A stretch of 64,000 nucleotides of DNA from Sphagnum compactum (taxonomy: Eukaryota; Bryophyta; Sphagnopsida; Sphagnales): positions 6,076,001 to 6,140,000 of the forward strand of contig OZ234500.1 in assembly GCA_965153455.1 (NCBI GenBank), given 5' to 3'. Numbering within the stretch: the stretch's first letter is position 1; each line of letters opens with the position of its first letter. Position numbers and translations under genes: made by a program. Below the pieces are notes generated by a model. It made no database searches and was not told the origin of the DNA. It saw nothing but the letters and a program-made list of their open reading frames with translations. Of the stretch, positions 48,029-60,566 are shown piece by piece.

Positions 48029-51000
48029 ATGGATCATACTCCAAGTTTGCCAAGTCTCGCATTGGGCCTGGTCCTTGTGCTGATGCTGCTTCCGTGTGAA
48101 AGGCCATCATTGGGTGTTCAAGGCCTCAACACAGACACGGTAGCTCTACTGGCATTCAAGTCAGCAGTGGTTCCCCAAGGCCCTGATCTGCTTCCAAACT
48201 GGGTGGCAACAGATTCAAGCCCATGCAGCTGGACAGGAGTGACATGCAACACCAACAATGAAGTGGCCATGCTCTCATTGCCAGGCATTGGAATCACTGG
48301 CACAGTGCCAGATGAGCTGTTCACCATACTCACATTGCAGCACCTGGATTTGAGCTCCAATAGTCTCTCTGGCAGCATATCTCCAGACATTGGAAATGTC
48401 ACCAAACTGATTTATCTGAATCTGACACAAAACATGATGATGTCTGGTCCCATACCCTCATCTCTCTTCCGCCTTTCCAATTTGCAAAGCCTGGACCTGA
48501 GCTACAATTGCATTTCAGGCATCCTGTCTGCTGACATTGGAGGGCTTGTCAACCTTCAGGAGCTGGTTTTGGGCACCAACTCTTTTTCAGGTGTCATACC
48601 CCAAGAGATTGGAACACTTACAATGTTAAGTGTTCTCGACCTTTCCAGCAATTCTTTCTCTGGCACTGTTCCTGTGCAACTTGGCAACCTTGTAAACTTG
48701 CAACACCTGGATCTGAGTAGCAACGCTCTCACTGGTGATATCCCTGCACTTGTGACTATGTCAAACCTTGAGCTTGTAGACATAAGCAGCAACTTCTTCT
48801 CTGGTGTCATTTCTTCACAATTGGCCATTCTTACCAGTTTGACTTATCTTGACTTTAGCAACAACTCCCTTTCAGGGCCAATACCCCCTGAAATTTGGGG
48901 CATGACATCCTTGACAGAGCTTGATCTTGGGGCCAATGCCTTGACTGGTATTCTCCCAGCAGAGCTGGGTAATCTGGTCAACTTGGAGAGTTTTTATCTC
49001 GGGAACAGCCATCTTACAGGTCCCATCCCTGAAGAGATCTCCTTGCTAACGAGTTTGAGGAAACTTGACATGGGTGGCAATACTTTTACTGGACCTATTC
49101 CTGAGTCTATTGGCAATTTGAAGAACCTTGCAACACTGAATCTGCCAAGTGCACATCTGAACGGCTCCATTCCAGCTTCTCTTGGCAACTGCAGCAGCTT
49201 GCAGGTTGGAACATTAACCTCTCGACCTCACATTTTGCTTCTTGGTGCTCAGTCATCTCCTAGATACCAGCCCAATTTCTAATTGATTGAACTAGAAAGT
49301 GCTGCTGTGGAATTGCAGACTTGGCCCAAATCAATCATGTGATGGATTTTGTGGTTTTGCTTCCAAGTCTTTCAGTAGTAGTGAGCTGCTAAGGGGTGTA
49401 GATGTGGCTTGCAACCCTTTTGTTTGAAGGAATGCTTATACCTGTCTGGATTTGGGGTTTACTTCTATGCATAAGCTCACTATAGTCTGAATACCACTCC
49501 AACAGCCCCAGATGTTATTGTCACTTCACTTCTGCAGCACCCACACACAGCTAAGTAAAGCATAGATAGGCTTGTGTGTTCTCTTTTTCTGTCCCCTGTT
49601 TGAAATGACAAGTGTCATTTTTACTGCTTCATGCAGGTCATCGATCTTGCTTTCAATTACCTGAGTGGGCCCATTCCAGATCAGCTTGCTGCACTCCAAG
49701 ATGTCATCTCCTTCTCGGTGGAGGGAAACATGCTCTCTGGCCCCATCCCAGCATGGTTTGGTGATTGGCAAAATTTGTCTAGCCTTCTCCTTTCAACCAA
49801 TGAGTTCAGTGGCAGCATCCCTCCTGAGCTGGGAAACTGCTCTCGTCTCACAGACCTTGCCCTTGACAACAATCAGTTGACAGGCTCAATTCCAGCAGAG
49901 CTTTGCAATGCTGAACAGTTGAGTCAGTTAACACTAAACATAAACAACCTTACTGGGGACATAACTGATACCTTCCAGAGATGTACAAGTCTATCTGAAA
50001 TCGACTTGACCAGCAATCATCTGTCAGGACCTGTACCATCATATCTGGGTGACCTACCAAACCTTGTGATTCTATCCTTGCGGAGCAATAATTTCTCAGG
50101 AAATGTTACAGACAGACTGTGGAGCTCCAAGTCATTGCTTGAGATCCTGTTGGATTCAAATGAGCTCACTGGAAGTCTATCCCCACTGATTGGAAACCTC
50201 ACAACATTGCAGTACCTTGTCCTTGCCAACAACAATTTTGAGGGTCCAATACCACCAGAAATCGGCAAGCTTTCTAATTTGACTGTGTTCTCAGTTGCAA
50301 ACAACAACCTGGATGGTGGGATCCCTTTGGAGTTATGCAACTGTATCCAACTCACAACTCTCAATCTTGGAAATAACTTGCTGACTGGACCAATTCCTCA
50401 GCAAATCGGGCAGCTCATCAATATTGACTACATGGTTCTATCACACAACAGTCTTACTGGGACAATTCCAAGCACAATATGTGCTGATTTCCAGGTTTGT
50501 TGTCCAATGCACTGATTCTTTTGAACTTTCATTGTCTCTGTTTATTTCTGCCTTGCTGGTATATGTGCATCAAACTACAAATTGCAGCCTTCTGTGTCCC
50601 ATAGTTGACAGGCTTTATTTGTCCACATATCTTGCAATATCTGCATTCTAAATTATGGATGGGTCCTACTTTGGGACTATGACAACCAAGAATGCAGGAA
50701 ACACCAATTAAGTGTATCCATTTGATTCCTCCATATCAATGCTAGATCTCGTTGTCTATGAACCCTATGGACATGAAAGAGTTCAGTCATTTATGCTAAT
50801 GAATTCTCATTTTCTAGGTGATTGCCATACCCAGTTCAAGCTTTGTGCAACATCATGGAACACTTGACTTGTCATGGAACAATCTCAGTGGTAGTATTCC
50901 ACCTGAGATGGGTGACCTCTCAGTTCTCGTGGAGTTGCTATTGACTGGAAATCAACTGACAGGCCCAATACCTCCTGAACTTGCACGGCTCACAAACTTG

Positions 51001-52893
51001 ACCACCTTAGATCTTTCATGCAACCAGTTAACCGGATCCATCCCACCTGAGCTTGGAGAAGTGCACAAGCTGCAGGGGTTGAATTTGGCCTACAACAGCC
51101 TCACTGGGCAAATCCCTCCACAACTAGGTGACATTGCCAGCCTTACAAAGCTCAACTTGAGTGGGAACATGCTTTCCGGATCAATACCTGACACTCTTGG
51201 CAACCTGATGGGTCTGTCTCATTTGGATGTCAGCAGCAATGAGCTCAGTGGGGATCTCCCATCCTCCTTGGCAAGTCTGGACTCTATTGTGGGATTGAAT
51301 CTGGAGAACAATCAACTGACAGGTAGCATCACTGGATTGCTGTCTGAGAGTTCAGTCTGGCATCAGGCTCAAACCATTAATCTGAGCCACAATGCATTTT
51401 CTGGGGCCATTCCAGCCACCATTGGCAATGCAACAGGCCTATCGTACCTGGATCTTGGCGGGAATCAGTTCTCGGGGTCTGTTCCAAATCAGCTTGCAGG
51501 CCTTGCACAACTCATTTATTTGGATCTTTCAGACAACCACCTCAGTGGGATGTTCCCTCCTGAGTTGTGTGACCTTAGATACCTGGTCTTCTTGAACATG
51601 TCATACAATGATTTGGAAGGGCAAATCCCTTCCACTGGCATGTGTGCAAAGTTGGGTTCCTCTTCATTCATTGCAGATCCAGAACTTTGTGGAAACATAC
51701 TTGGAACAGACTGCACTTCCCGTCAGGGGACCATGGCTCCTGCCAACTTGGTGAGCACAGGGGCCATATTGGGTATCACAATTGGTTGCACCATTGCATT
51801 TTTCGGTATACTATTTGTATTCCTGAGGTGGCGCCTGCTGAAGAGGGACTCAATGACCAAAACCAAGGATCTGGAGAAGATGAAATTTAGTATAATGCTT
51901 GACACTACAAGCACCTGTATGACCATGCCAAAATCGAAGGAGCCCTTAAGTATCAATGTAGCCATGTTTGAGCGGCCTTTGCTTCGGCTCACTCTTGCTG
52001 ACATACTCCTTGCCACCAACAACTTCTGTAAGACTAATATCATTGGTGATGGAGGATTTGGAACTGTTTATAAGGCCATTTTACCAGATGGCAAAACTGT
52101 GGCCATTAAAAAACTTGGTGCTGCACGAACACAAGGTAACCGAGAGTTTCTTGCAGAAATGGAAACTTTGGGAAAGGTGAAGCACCGAAATTTGGTGCCA
52201 TTGCTCGGATACTGCTCATTTGGTGAGGAAAAACTGCTTGTCTATGAGTACATGGTGAACGGAAGCCTCGACCTGTGGCTTCGGAACCGTGCGGATGCAG
52301 TGGAGGTTCTAGATTGGAGCAAACGCTTCAAGATTGCCATGGGCTCTGCAAGGGGTCTCAACTTCCTTCACCATGGTTTCATACCCCACATCATCCATAG
52401 GGATGTGAAGACCAGTAACATTTTGCTGGATGCTGATTTTGAGCCCCGAGTAGCAGACTTTGGTCTTGCACGGCTTATCAGTGCATATGAGACCCATGTA
52501 AGCACTGATATTGCAGGCACCTTTGGTTACATCCCTCCTGAATATGGGCAGAGCTGGCGATCCACTACTCGTGGAGATGTCTACAGCTATGGAGTGATAC
52601 TGTTAGAACTGCTCACTGGCAAGGAGCCAACAGGAGCAGACTTCAAGGAAATTGAAGGAGGTAATCTGGTTGGATGGGTGCGGCAGATGATCAAGCAAGG
52701 AGCAGCCCAAGAGGCACTTGATCCTACTGTTTCCAATGGGCCATGGAAGATGAGCATGCTCAAAGTATTGCACATTGCGAACCTGTGTACAGCTGAAGAC
52801 CCACTCATGCGGCCATCAATGTTGCAGGTTGTGAAGTACCTTAAGGATGTTGAAGCTGCACCCCAACTGCCCATCTTTGAAAATCGCCAATAA
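48029..52893 (+). CDS. EMS1-like: EMS1/EXS-like leucine-rich-repeat receptor kinase (three exons)
   Basis: Exons 48029-49204, 49637-50494 and 50818-52893 join in phase 0 (donors GTTGGA and GTTTGT; acceptors ATGCAG and TTCTAG) to give 1369 residues. Domains: signal peptide (about 1-31), LRRNT cap with CSWTGVTC (66-73), about 36 plant-type 24-residue LRRs (78-950), a C-terminal Cys pair (969, 977), a membrane span (about 990-1015) and a kinase (about 1087-1356). The kinase has the Gly loop GDGGFG (1088-1093), VAIKK (Lys1109), HRDVK (Asp1207) and DFG (1225-1227). HRD with Arg marks an RD kinase. The phrases SFVQHHGTLDLSWN, NREFLAEMETLGKVKH and IAGTFGYIPPEYGQS match EMS1. In Arabidopsis EMS1 binds the small protein TPD1 with SERK co-receptors to specify the tapetum. 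This protein is longer than Arabidopsis EMS1 (about 1190 residues), mostly through extra LRRs. The ATG is the first in frame before a good signal peptide. Ligand and role here are inferred only. Confidence 0.95.
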
Positions 52894-53732
52894 CCAACTG
52901 GATAGGTACAATCCAAAGCATTTTTAGTGTCCAATTTTTGTTAAGTTTAAAGAGAGTTAGACTTGCAAGTATTAATGTTTCCTGTGTACTTTTGAGTAGA
53001 GAACTAGAGACAACTATTGGTGGCCTTATGAATTCTTTCTTGATTTTCTGTTTTTCAGGAAGCTTCAGCCATGCCTGTTGTACAAGAGAGGCTTTTGCAA
53101 ACAGTGTTGCAGAAATGCCTGCTGTTTGCATCCTTATTGCACAGCTCTTAGAACAAGATTCTGTGGATACAGGCCTGAATGTGGTAATGAGGTTCCACCA
53201 TCAAGGTAAAAACATCCTGCCCAGGATCACCTTCTTAGCAAGGTTTCACTTAAATCAATCCATCAAGCCAAGCGTGGAGAGTTTGTTCTGTAAGCTCAAT
53301 GAAACCAGTGCACTAACAAATTGATGGTGTCTGCCAGGGAGTGTCCACATTTCAGAAGCCGTGTACCTAATCTACAGAAGACTCAAAAAACTGTAAACCA
53401 GAGACCAATGTCAGAGTCCATCAATTAACACTTAGGATGTAAGACTTTTATTTGAAGCAACCTCAGCTCAGCCTAAATATTCTTCATACAATGTACAAAA
53501 TAATTACTGTTGGTGAAGAGCAAACCTGACACAGGAAGTCTTGGTTTTCCTTCACCTGAAATCTGTTGTGGTTTTGTAGTCCTGTTCCATATAGCAAATC
53601 TGATTCCATATTATTCAGCAGAGTGTGCTCCCGTTTGCTTGTTGTCAATACCAACTACTAATTTTCCGATTAATTCCAGCTCCTGTAGGTGATAGATGTC
53701 CAGATCTCCATCTTGTGTTCTGTGGTTCCCTC

Positions 53733-53738
53733 AATAAA
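53733..53738 (+). terminator. Poly(A) signal AATAAA of the EMS1-like gene
   Basis: AATAAA lies about 840 bases after the stop codon at 52891-52893, with TGTGTACAAT just downstream. It is the first perfect AATAAA I found after the stop. Bases 52894-53750 are therefore read as 3' untranslated; the 128-codon frame in them has no recognised domain. Confidence 0.5.
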
Positions 53739-54184
53739 ATTATGTGTACAATACTTTTCAAAGTAGAGCATCTGTACTATTTCATGCATCTGTTCTGGGT
53801 CTTGAAGATTTGAGGCAAAATCTTATATGTGGGAAAAGGAGGTCATTGAGGGTTGCACATGGATGTATGTTCTGTTCGCTGTATGTGCTCCATGATTTTG
53901 TACACAAACTTCAATCAAGTTTAGATCCAATACAAGGATCTAAAAGTATTGCCTTTGTGTTTACAACTATTGTATTAATCATGTCTTCTGAGCTAATTGA
54001 CACTTGTTTGTGGAGGCATGAAAGATTACACATTTCCATGCAGAGCTGGGTATTTCAATAACACAGAACTATTACATACCCAGCAGACAGACTATGCTAT
54101 TAAAAGGTTTTTTTTCAATTTCGCATGCTCTCTGGTCAATGAATTCAAAACACTTTTAATATAGATTTGCAGCATTGTTTCTTT

Positions 54185-54420
54185 TGGCCAAATTTCACTA
54201 GTTGGCAAAATTTAAACAGAAAAAGCACACAAAAAAGGTTTTTTTTTTGGTTTTTTTTGGAATTTTTAAGCATCATATTTTAGAATAATTAAATAAATAA
54301 TGATAGATTTCTAGATTAGGTTCCAGTAGATTAGCCAACAATATAGAAGGATACTTGAATTGTTTTGCTTTGATCTCTTCTTATGCGCAATTGTCACGTC
54401 ACCTACATCACAAATTTGAA
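54185..54420 (-). repeat. TAGCCAAATTTGGCTA dispersed repeat, partial minus-strand copy
   Basis: GCCAACAATATAGAAGGATA and GTCACGTCACCTACATCACA match the minus-orientation copy at 33715-33955. The central block (TTTAGCC..GGCTAAATC) is missing, so the copy is internally deleted. Confidence 0.5.
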
Positions 54421-55604
54421 TGAAAAACGCTGGGATTGATGAAGGCAACACATGTAGTGTACTCAAAATTGGTCATCAATAAGTTTTAACTTCCAAAAGT
54501 GGCCTTCACATTCTAGCTCTGGCCCATCTGCCAATCTCAGTATTTCACGGCAGATGACGTAATTTTCTGGCCATGACACTGAGGGTGGATGATCATATTC
54601 AAATTCATTCAAGGATTCATTTGAAGACAGTTGTATCGCATCACAAGCTCAACAATGGTACATAGCATGAGGATTATAATTGGACTAGCACCAATGGGTG
54701 CACACCTCGATGGATGGATGGTGGGGAAGACGAGAGGTTAGCATTACTCTCAATGTGGTGGGCATTTGAACTCTATTAACAAAATGGAATGTGTAAACTA
54801 TATATGTACCAGTGTTGGTCTGATATTCCTATTGAGGATGGCTTTGTACATAGTGCAAGACACACACAGTACAAGACTATGCAATACTATCAAGGAACCT
54901 AGCAATCTGGTATGACATGGCAACACAAGCCGAGTCATACATGTATCACCACCAATACGACCGCGGTAATATGAGCCTCATTATAGCAGTCTTCCCCTGT
55001 TATGACTTTGAGACAATTATACCAACATCATGATTCATTCATACCATCATTCACCCCTTTTTCTTGTTCAATCTCTTGGTATGAGGAGCTTGAGGTTTTG
55101 CATTAGGGTGAAAGCATGGAAAATTCTGCTCTTCACATCACATCTGCTGAATTTTTTTTATTCTTGTATCTTTGACAAGAATCTTTGCTGTTGTTGTACA
55201 TAAAGCACCACTAGAAATTTCTTAGTGTATTTGGAGGCTACCTTTAAAGAATATAAGATTCACCACAATGAAGGAGAAGCATCTTATGTTTTTTTTCAAG
55301 GAGGAACCTTACGATTTAAAACATTCATCCATACAAAACATAAGGTTTCTTCCTATTTTAGTTCAAGGGAAAGAACTTCTAGAGATTCGTTCTTTACAAT
55401 AATAAGACCCTCGCTCCAGAGCATAACCAGAATTCGTGTACCACTCGAGGTAGTACACTTATTCTGGTAATGCCATGGACCTGGGTGCCTTACCTACCAC
55501 ACAATAATATCAATTGAGTCTGATGAGCAACAACTAGTACCAAATTCCAGGTGCTGTATCCCCTTCTATTTGGGCAATTTTCTCTTTCTATGAATGAAAA
55601 TTAG
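54421..55604. other. Intergenic DNA, no gene seen
   Basis: A (GATG)n run lies at 54711-54722. The 81-codon frame at 55225-55470 has no recognised domain. Confidence 0.5.
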
Positions 55605-56022
55605 TGTGACCTATGCCATTGGCCCAAGTGTGAACAGGACCCTGACAACAGAGCCCAATTGTGAAAATTTTATTCTAAAAGATAATTTACTAATGACAAA
55701 ATTTACTCAAATTTCAATATCTCCCTTACCTTAGGTCTAAAATTTACGAAATAACCTCCAAGAAATCCCACTCATCAAGGGCTTTCTAATAATACCAAGA
55801 GCTTACCAAATTTCCCTGAAAAAGTTAATTTTGATTTTGTTGTATATTTTCTGACAAATTTGTTCAATATTGAATAGCTCCTACACCATGGGCCTAAACA
55901 TTGCGAAATTGCACCCCTCCTCATCAAAGGCTTTCCAATCATACAAGAGAGTAACACAAGGCACCGGGTTTGGGGTTTGGGAGATCTCGATGCCACAAAT
56001 AAACAAAACAACCTTCGTTAAT
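55605..56022 (+). repeat. Dispersed repeat D, copy 2
   Basis: It shares CTATGCCATTGGCCCAAGTG, ATCAAGGGCTTTCTAATAAT, CAAGAG, GGGAGATCTCGATGCCACAA and AAACAAAACAACC with 4235-4770, in the same order. A second GGCTTTCCAATCATACAAGA inside copy 2 suggests a small internal duplication. Confidence 0.6.
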
Positions 56023-59000
56023 ACATAGGTATCTTTTTATATGCATATGTGGCATGTTAAAATCAGTTATCACAAATAATATTTATAAGTGGTGTTACTT
56101 ATGGGCATGGGTAGATATGATAAATTAAAACAACATTATGGATCCTACAAATGGGATATTTTAACTAGTGACTTATTTTGTACTCACATATGAGTTAGTT
56201 AATTATTTTGATTTAGGCACAAATATAAGTCAATTAGCTTTGCCTAGGGAAAGAGATGCCAAATTATATGAAGGTCCATTCATGTAAACAATGAGTAGTC
56301 TAAAAACTAATAGGTGACATAATTTAATAAGCTTAGAATTAATGAATGACAATGTTTATTAGACTTAGATGAAAAGAGTGGATGATTCATTACTCTCCTT
56401 TCAAGTATTTAAGAGTTGCGAGCAAAATATTAGGCGCATCTTTTTTTTCATCCTCAAAATTTCATGTTTTTATTTTATTAGTTAGTTTTGTAATGGGACA
56501 TATAATAGCATAGACCCATGTTTTGTTTTGATTATGAAAGTGTTTGCTCACGAATATTTATGTGTACTTGGTGAATTATTCCAAAAGGCAAGGTTTGTAG
56601 GCGTGTGTGATGAGTTTGCTTTAGATGTAGCCCACATAAAGCTTAGGTTTAGAGTTTAGTTTTTTAGGTCTCTTTCTAGTTAAACTCTCTAGGGTTCTAA
56701 ATCTGAGGGACAAAAATGAAAGTTTTAAATCATTTTGGATTTTAACAACCATAGGATTAGGTCTATGTTCAAGGTTAAAAGCATTAAAATTCTCTACATG
56801 TGCACTAGATTCTGCCTCTTTAGGCTGCGAATTTAAAACAGTGATTGTTCCTTCAAACAAAGATCTGAACTTGAAATTGGGAAGAGGTCTCAATTTCAAT
56901 GCCATCTAGATTCTATAGAAGAGGGAGTTTAAACTGTAGACTTAGATCAATAGATTCAAATTCAATCAGCAGTTAAGAGTTAGCACAAAAATGACAGAAT
57001 CACACATAGACTCCAAATTGACAAAATCACACGAACTCTAGAACTACAAAATCACACACACAAGTTATAACCCTAAATTCAATTTTCAAATTAATTCAAA
57101 TTTTGATTCTTGAAGCACAAGCATGGACAACTCACTAGTAGAGTGTTGAATGCAGAATGCACACAAAAAAAACACAAAGAAAAAAAATTCAAAGGGTGAA
57201 GTCTAAAGAACTCTCCTACATTTCAAGGTGGAATGGTGAGTTTTTGAAGGATTGAACACCATCATATCCTGATTCCCAAGTCCTAACGTTGTAACACCAA
57301 GAATCATTGCTTGCGACTCAAGGCTCAAGCCCAAACCCCATTCACACTCAAGCTTCATCAATCAAGCATAAGCCCCATTCACACTCAAGCTTTGTGAATC
57401 AAGCATGTCCATGCCAAAGGTAACTCGTTCAAGAAATCTGCATTGTTCGATTCCACCACTTTCCATTTCATAGATGGTAGATCAATGCAACAAGTCAATT
57501 TAAAACTATTACAAATTTGCAATGTGCATATCCAAGAATCAAGATGAAAATCTTTCGGATCCTTATTTGACATTCATCAATGACCCTCGTACCTATTATA
57601 TTCTAGACAATCTAAATGTTCATCCTTGAGTGATGAATCTTGAATGTTGCAAGTTATAAGTTCTAGCTACTAACATTGAACAAAGAAAAAAACATTGACA
57701 ATTGGAACTTGAAAGTTAGCACTCGTGATCTACAAGATGTGAACTTCATATGGCTACTAAAATTTAGGACTTTGAGCTTTGAATGTTTGGTCACTAACTT
57801 ATTGTTCAACCACCAACATTTAAAATTTTAGTCACTATTCACTAATGAGTTGATGACTACACAATTTCTAGTACCTTGTATTTAGTACCTACCTCCTACC
57901 TAAGTACTAGGTACCTACAACCTAGTATGTATTAGCAACTAGCCACCAAACACAATCAAAATCATGAAACGACATGGAGCCTTTAAGAGTACATGCGAAA
58001 TGGACAACTAAATGCTCATCATCTAGTGAAACCCTAATGTCAATTGATTTGTGTATATGTGACAAATGGCCATTGAGATTCTTTATCATAGCAAATGGAT
58101 GCCAAAACCCATCACTATCTTGCAAATTTGTCCCCAAAAGAACATTTTTTTCATAGTGAAATCTTACAACTAGTTGAAAAAAAACAATTTTTTGTTCAAA
58201 AAATCACACTAGTGTTGTGTATGAGATTTTAATTCATTCAATCTACCTTTGTGCTAAAAACAATCATTTGAAAAATAATCTACATTATTAGTTAGGGACC
58301 AATGTCCATGTCCAATAGTTCTTTGATTTTGTTAAGAACCTTTGGGTTTTCCTAATTTTAGAACTCGAAAAAACGTTGGGTTTCAATTTTTTGAAATTTT
58401 TTGAAATTTTTTAAAATTTCAAAACCTTGTTTTTTAAATATTCATGGGAAAGATGAATATTCTAAAAACTAATACGTATGGTATAATCATATAGGCTCCA
58501 AGTTAATTGAATGATGGTATCTATCGGACATTATTTTTAGATTATTTTTAAAGTGAAAGGAGTGGAGGATTCGTCCAACCTCTCTTCAGATATTTAAGGG
58601 GTTATATTGTAAATGAGTATTTTATATGAGGTCCTTCTATTTTTCTAGAATACTGATCCTTTGGCATCTCCTTTTTCTAAAATCTAAAATTTTGTCACAC
58701 TAAAAGGTTAATTAACTTTTTATTTTTCTTTGTACATCATGTACATTATATCCCATTTACATGTGAAAAAAAACTCTTGAAATCTTAAAAACACACTTTA
58801 ACTTTCTAAAGTTTTTTAATTTCACATTGTTTTAGTTATTAATGTTTTTTGAATGTTGCTAATAGATTCTTATCATTTAGAATTTTTTAAATTTTCAGAA
58901 CACTTTTAAGAAAGAACAAATAGGAAAGTTCTTTGCAAAATTGTCCTAATTTAACACAATTATTGGTCATTTTCAAAAGTCATTAACTAAAACCAAAATC

Positions 59001-59560
59001 TAAAGTTAAATTAAATGGACTTCAACTTTGAAAATCCTAACATTCATTTTGAATCATTTTGCACAACTTGTCATGATTACTATGGTTTTCAAATGATAAA
59101 ACATAAATAAATCTCTGATATTATAGTTTGCAATTTTCATTGAGATTTTATGCCCTTTTAGGTTCCTTTGACTACGTTTTGCCATCATGTTTTTTTTGGT
59201 GATCATTCTTAGCACATCAAATTGAAAATATCTGATACAAATCCGAGTATCAAAGAGGTGGTTTCAACTTTCAACAATCATATGTAAACATTGTTGCTTG
59301 ATCCAAATGCCCAGTTTTTAAGCACGAGGTGTAGAAGGATTTCAAGTAACCCTAGAAATTGAAGCTTTCATGGAGATCTTGGAATTTGGGAGGGCTGGAA
59401 GGTTGCAATTCTTTTAGTAGAATGCCCAATGCATAAGATGCATCTGCTATGTGCAATTCTAGAATTCCAAATGTAGACTCGAGTGAAGGATACTAAAACA
59501 TTCATTATTGTCCCAGACATTATTTCTTCACTGAAATTGGAATTAGAACATTTCTTGTGA
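56023..59560. other. Very AT-rich intergenic DNA, no gene seen
   Basis: Only short frames and local duplications were found (AAGCCCCATTCACACTCAAGCTT-like phrases near 57330 and 57370, and CTAGGTACCTAC-like phrases near 57885-57925). The region separates the receptor gene from the oxidoreductase. Confidence 0.5.
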
Positions 59561-59569
59561 TTCTGCAGG

Positions 59570-59945
59570 ACTTGAGTGTCAAATTATGGGCCTCCATTGT
59601 GGTCTTGCTATGCACAATAAGCCAGCTGCAGAGACAGAAATGACTCACAAGCATTATGACATGCTCAAGCTCAAGAAGCTCACCAAAAACTTCAGTCTGG
59701 TAATTACTATCATCTGTTCCTTTTTTCATGTTTTGAATTGCTTGGAGCTTATATACCTTGGGCATTCCACTGACATGTTTGTGTCTCTCAATGCATCAGT
59801 GTAGCACTAAGGTAACATAAGCTCTTTAATTTATTTTCAATGTCCACACTCCTTCCTACTGATTGTTCATTCATTTTTTGCCAGAATGCTGCAATGAGAG
59901 GTGATATTGATGCCTACAAAGCGGTTGTGCTAGCTCTTAAAATGG
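59570..59945 (+). pseudogene. Two possible exon remnants of an unidentified plus-strand gene
   Basis: After an acceptor-like TTCTGCAG, bases 59570-59700 read open with MTHKHYDMLKLKKLTKNFSL up to a donor-like GTAATT. After TTTTTGCCAG, bases 59885-59945 read NAAMRGDIDAYKAVVLALKM up to GTATGA. Both have acceptor and donor in the right places and protein-like composition, but no further exons were found and I do not recognise the family. They lie about 620 bp beyond the oxidoreductase stop on the opposite strand. This could be a gene fragment, or chance. Confidence 0.3.
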
Positions 59946-60566
59946 GTATGACTTATTTCAAAAACTGAATCGAGAATCTTTTGCCCAACAGTCATTAATT
60001 CTGAGCAGTAAGATGTCATTCAGTACAAGAGTCATTCCTCTCTTTGTTTAAGTGATTGCTGTTGTGGACACAACCAATTACACTAATTGAGTTACTGTTC
60101 TTGATCTACATTCTAAGAGCTTGCAGACAATAAAATAATGAGCAAACTACAGTATTTACCACAAAAGAGAAAACACAAAGCTTTCCTACTTGCTTAGACC
60201 TCAACATAAAAGAAAACATGCCACAAACTCCGAGGAACATTGACAGAAAAGGGAAGACAAAAGATGAAATATAATTCCTATAGAATAATTTCCTTCTCTA
60301 ATTTCATAGCTTGCAACTAGTCTTTCCTTCTCCCATCTCTTATTTGATGGGGATCATCAAAGGAGATCTAGCTTTGGTATCATATCAGACAACCAAGAGC
60401 AAAGACAATGCATGCAAACGCTTGTCTAGGCTCTGTTAGAAAGACAAAGATACACCATCAAACCATTGATGTGCACCATGAGAATAGTTTGGATTACTCA
60501 TTACCAAACAAACAACAGCAAATCATTCCATTTTTGCCATTGGTCATGCATTGGCATGGTCAAAAG

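Noticed and set aside
52938-53324. 128-codon plus frame after the receptor stop
   Set aside because: It lies between the stop and the poly(A) signal, shows no domain and has no upstream gene features; read as 3' untranslated sequence.
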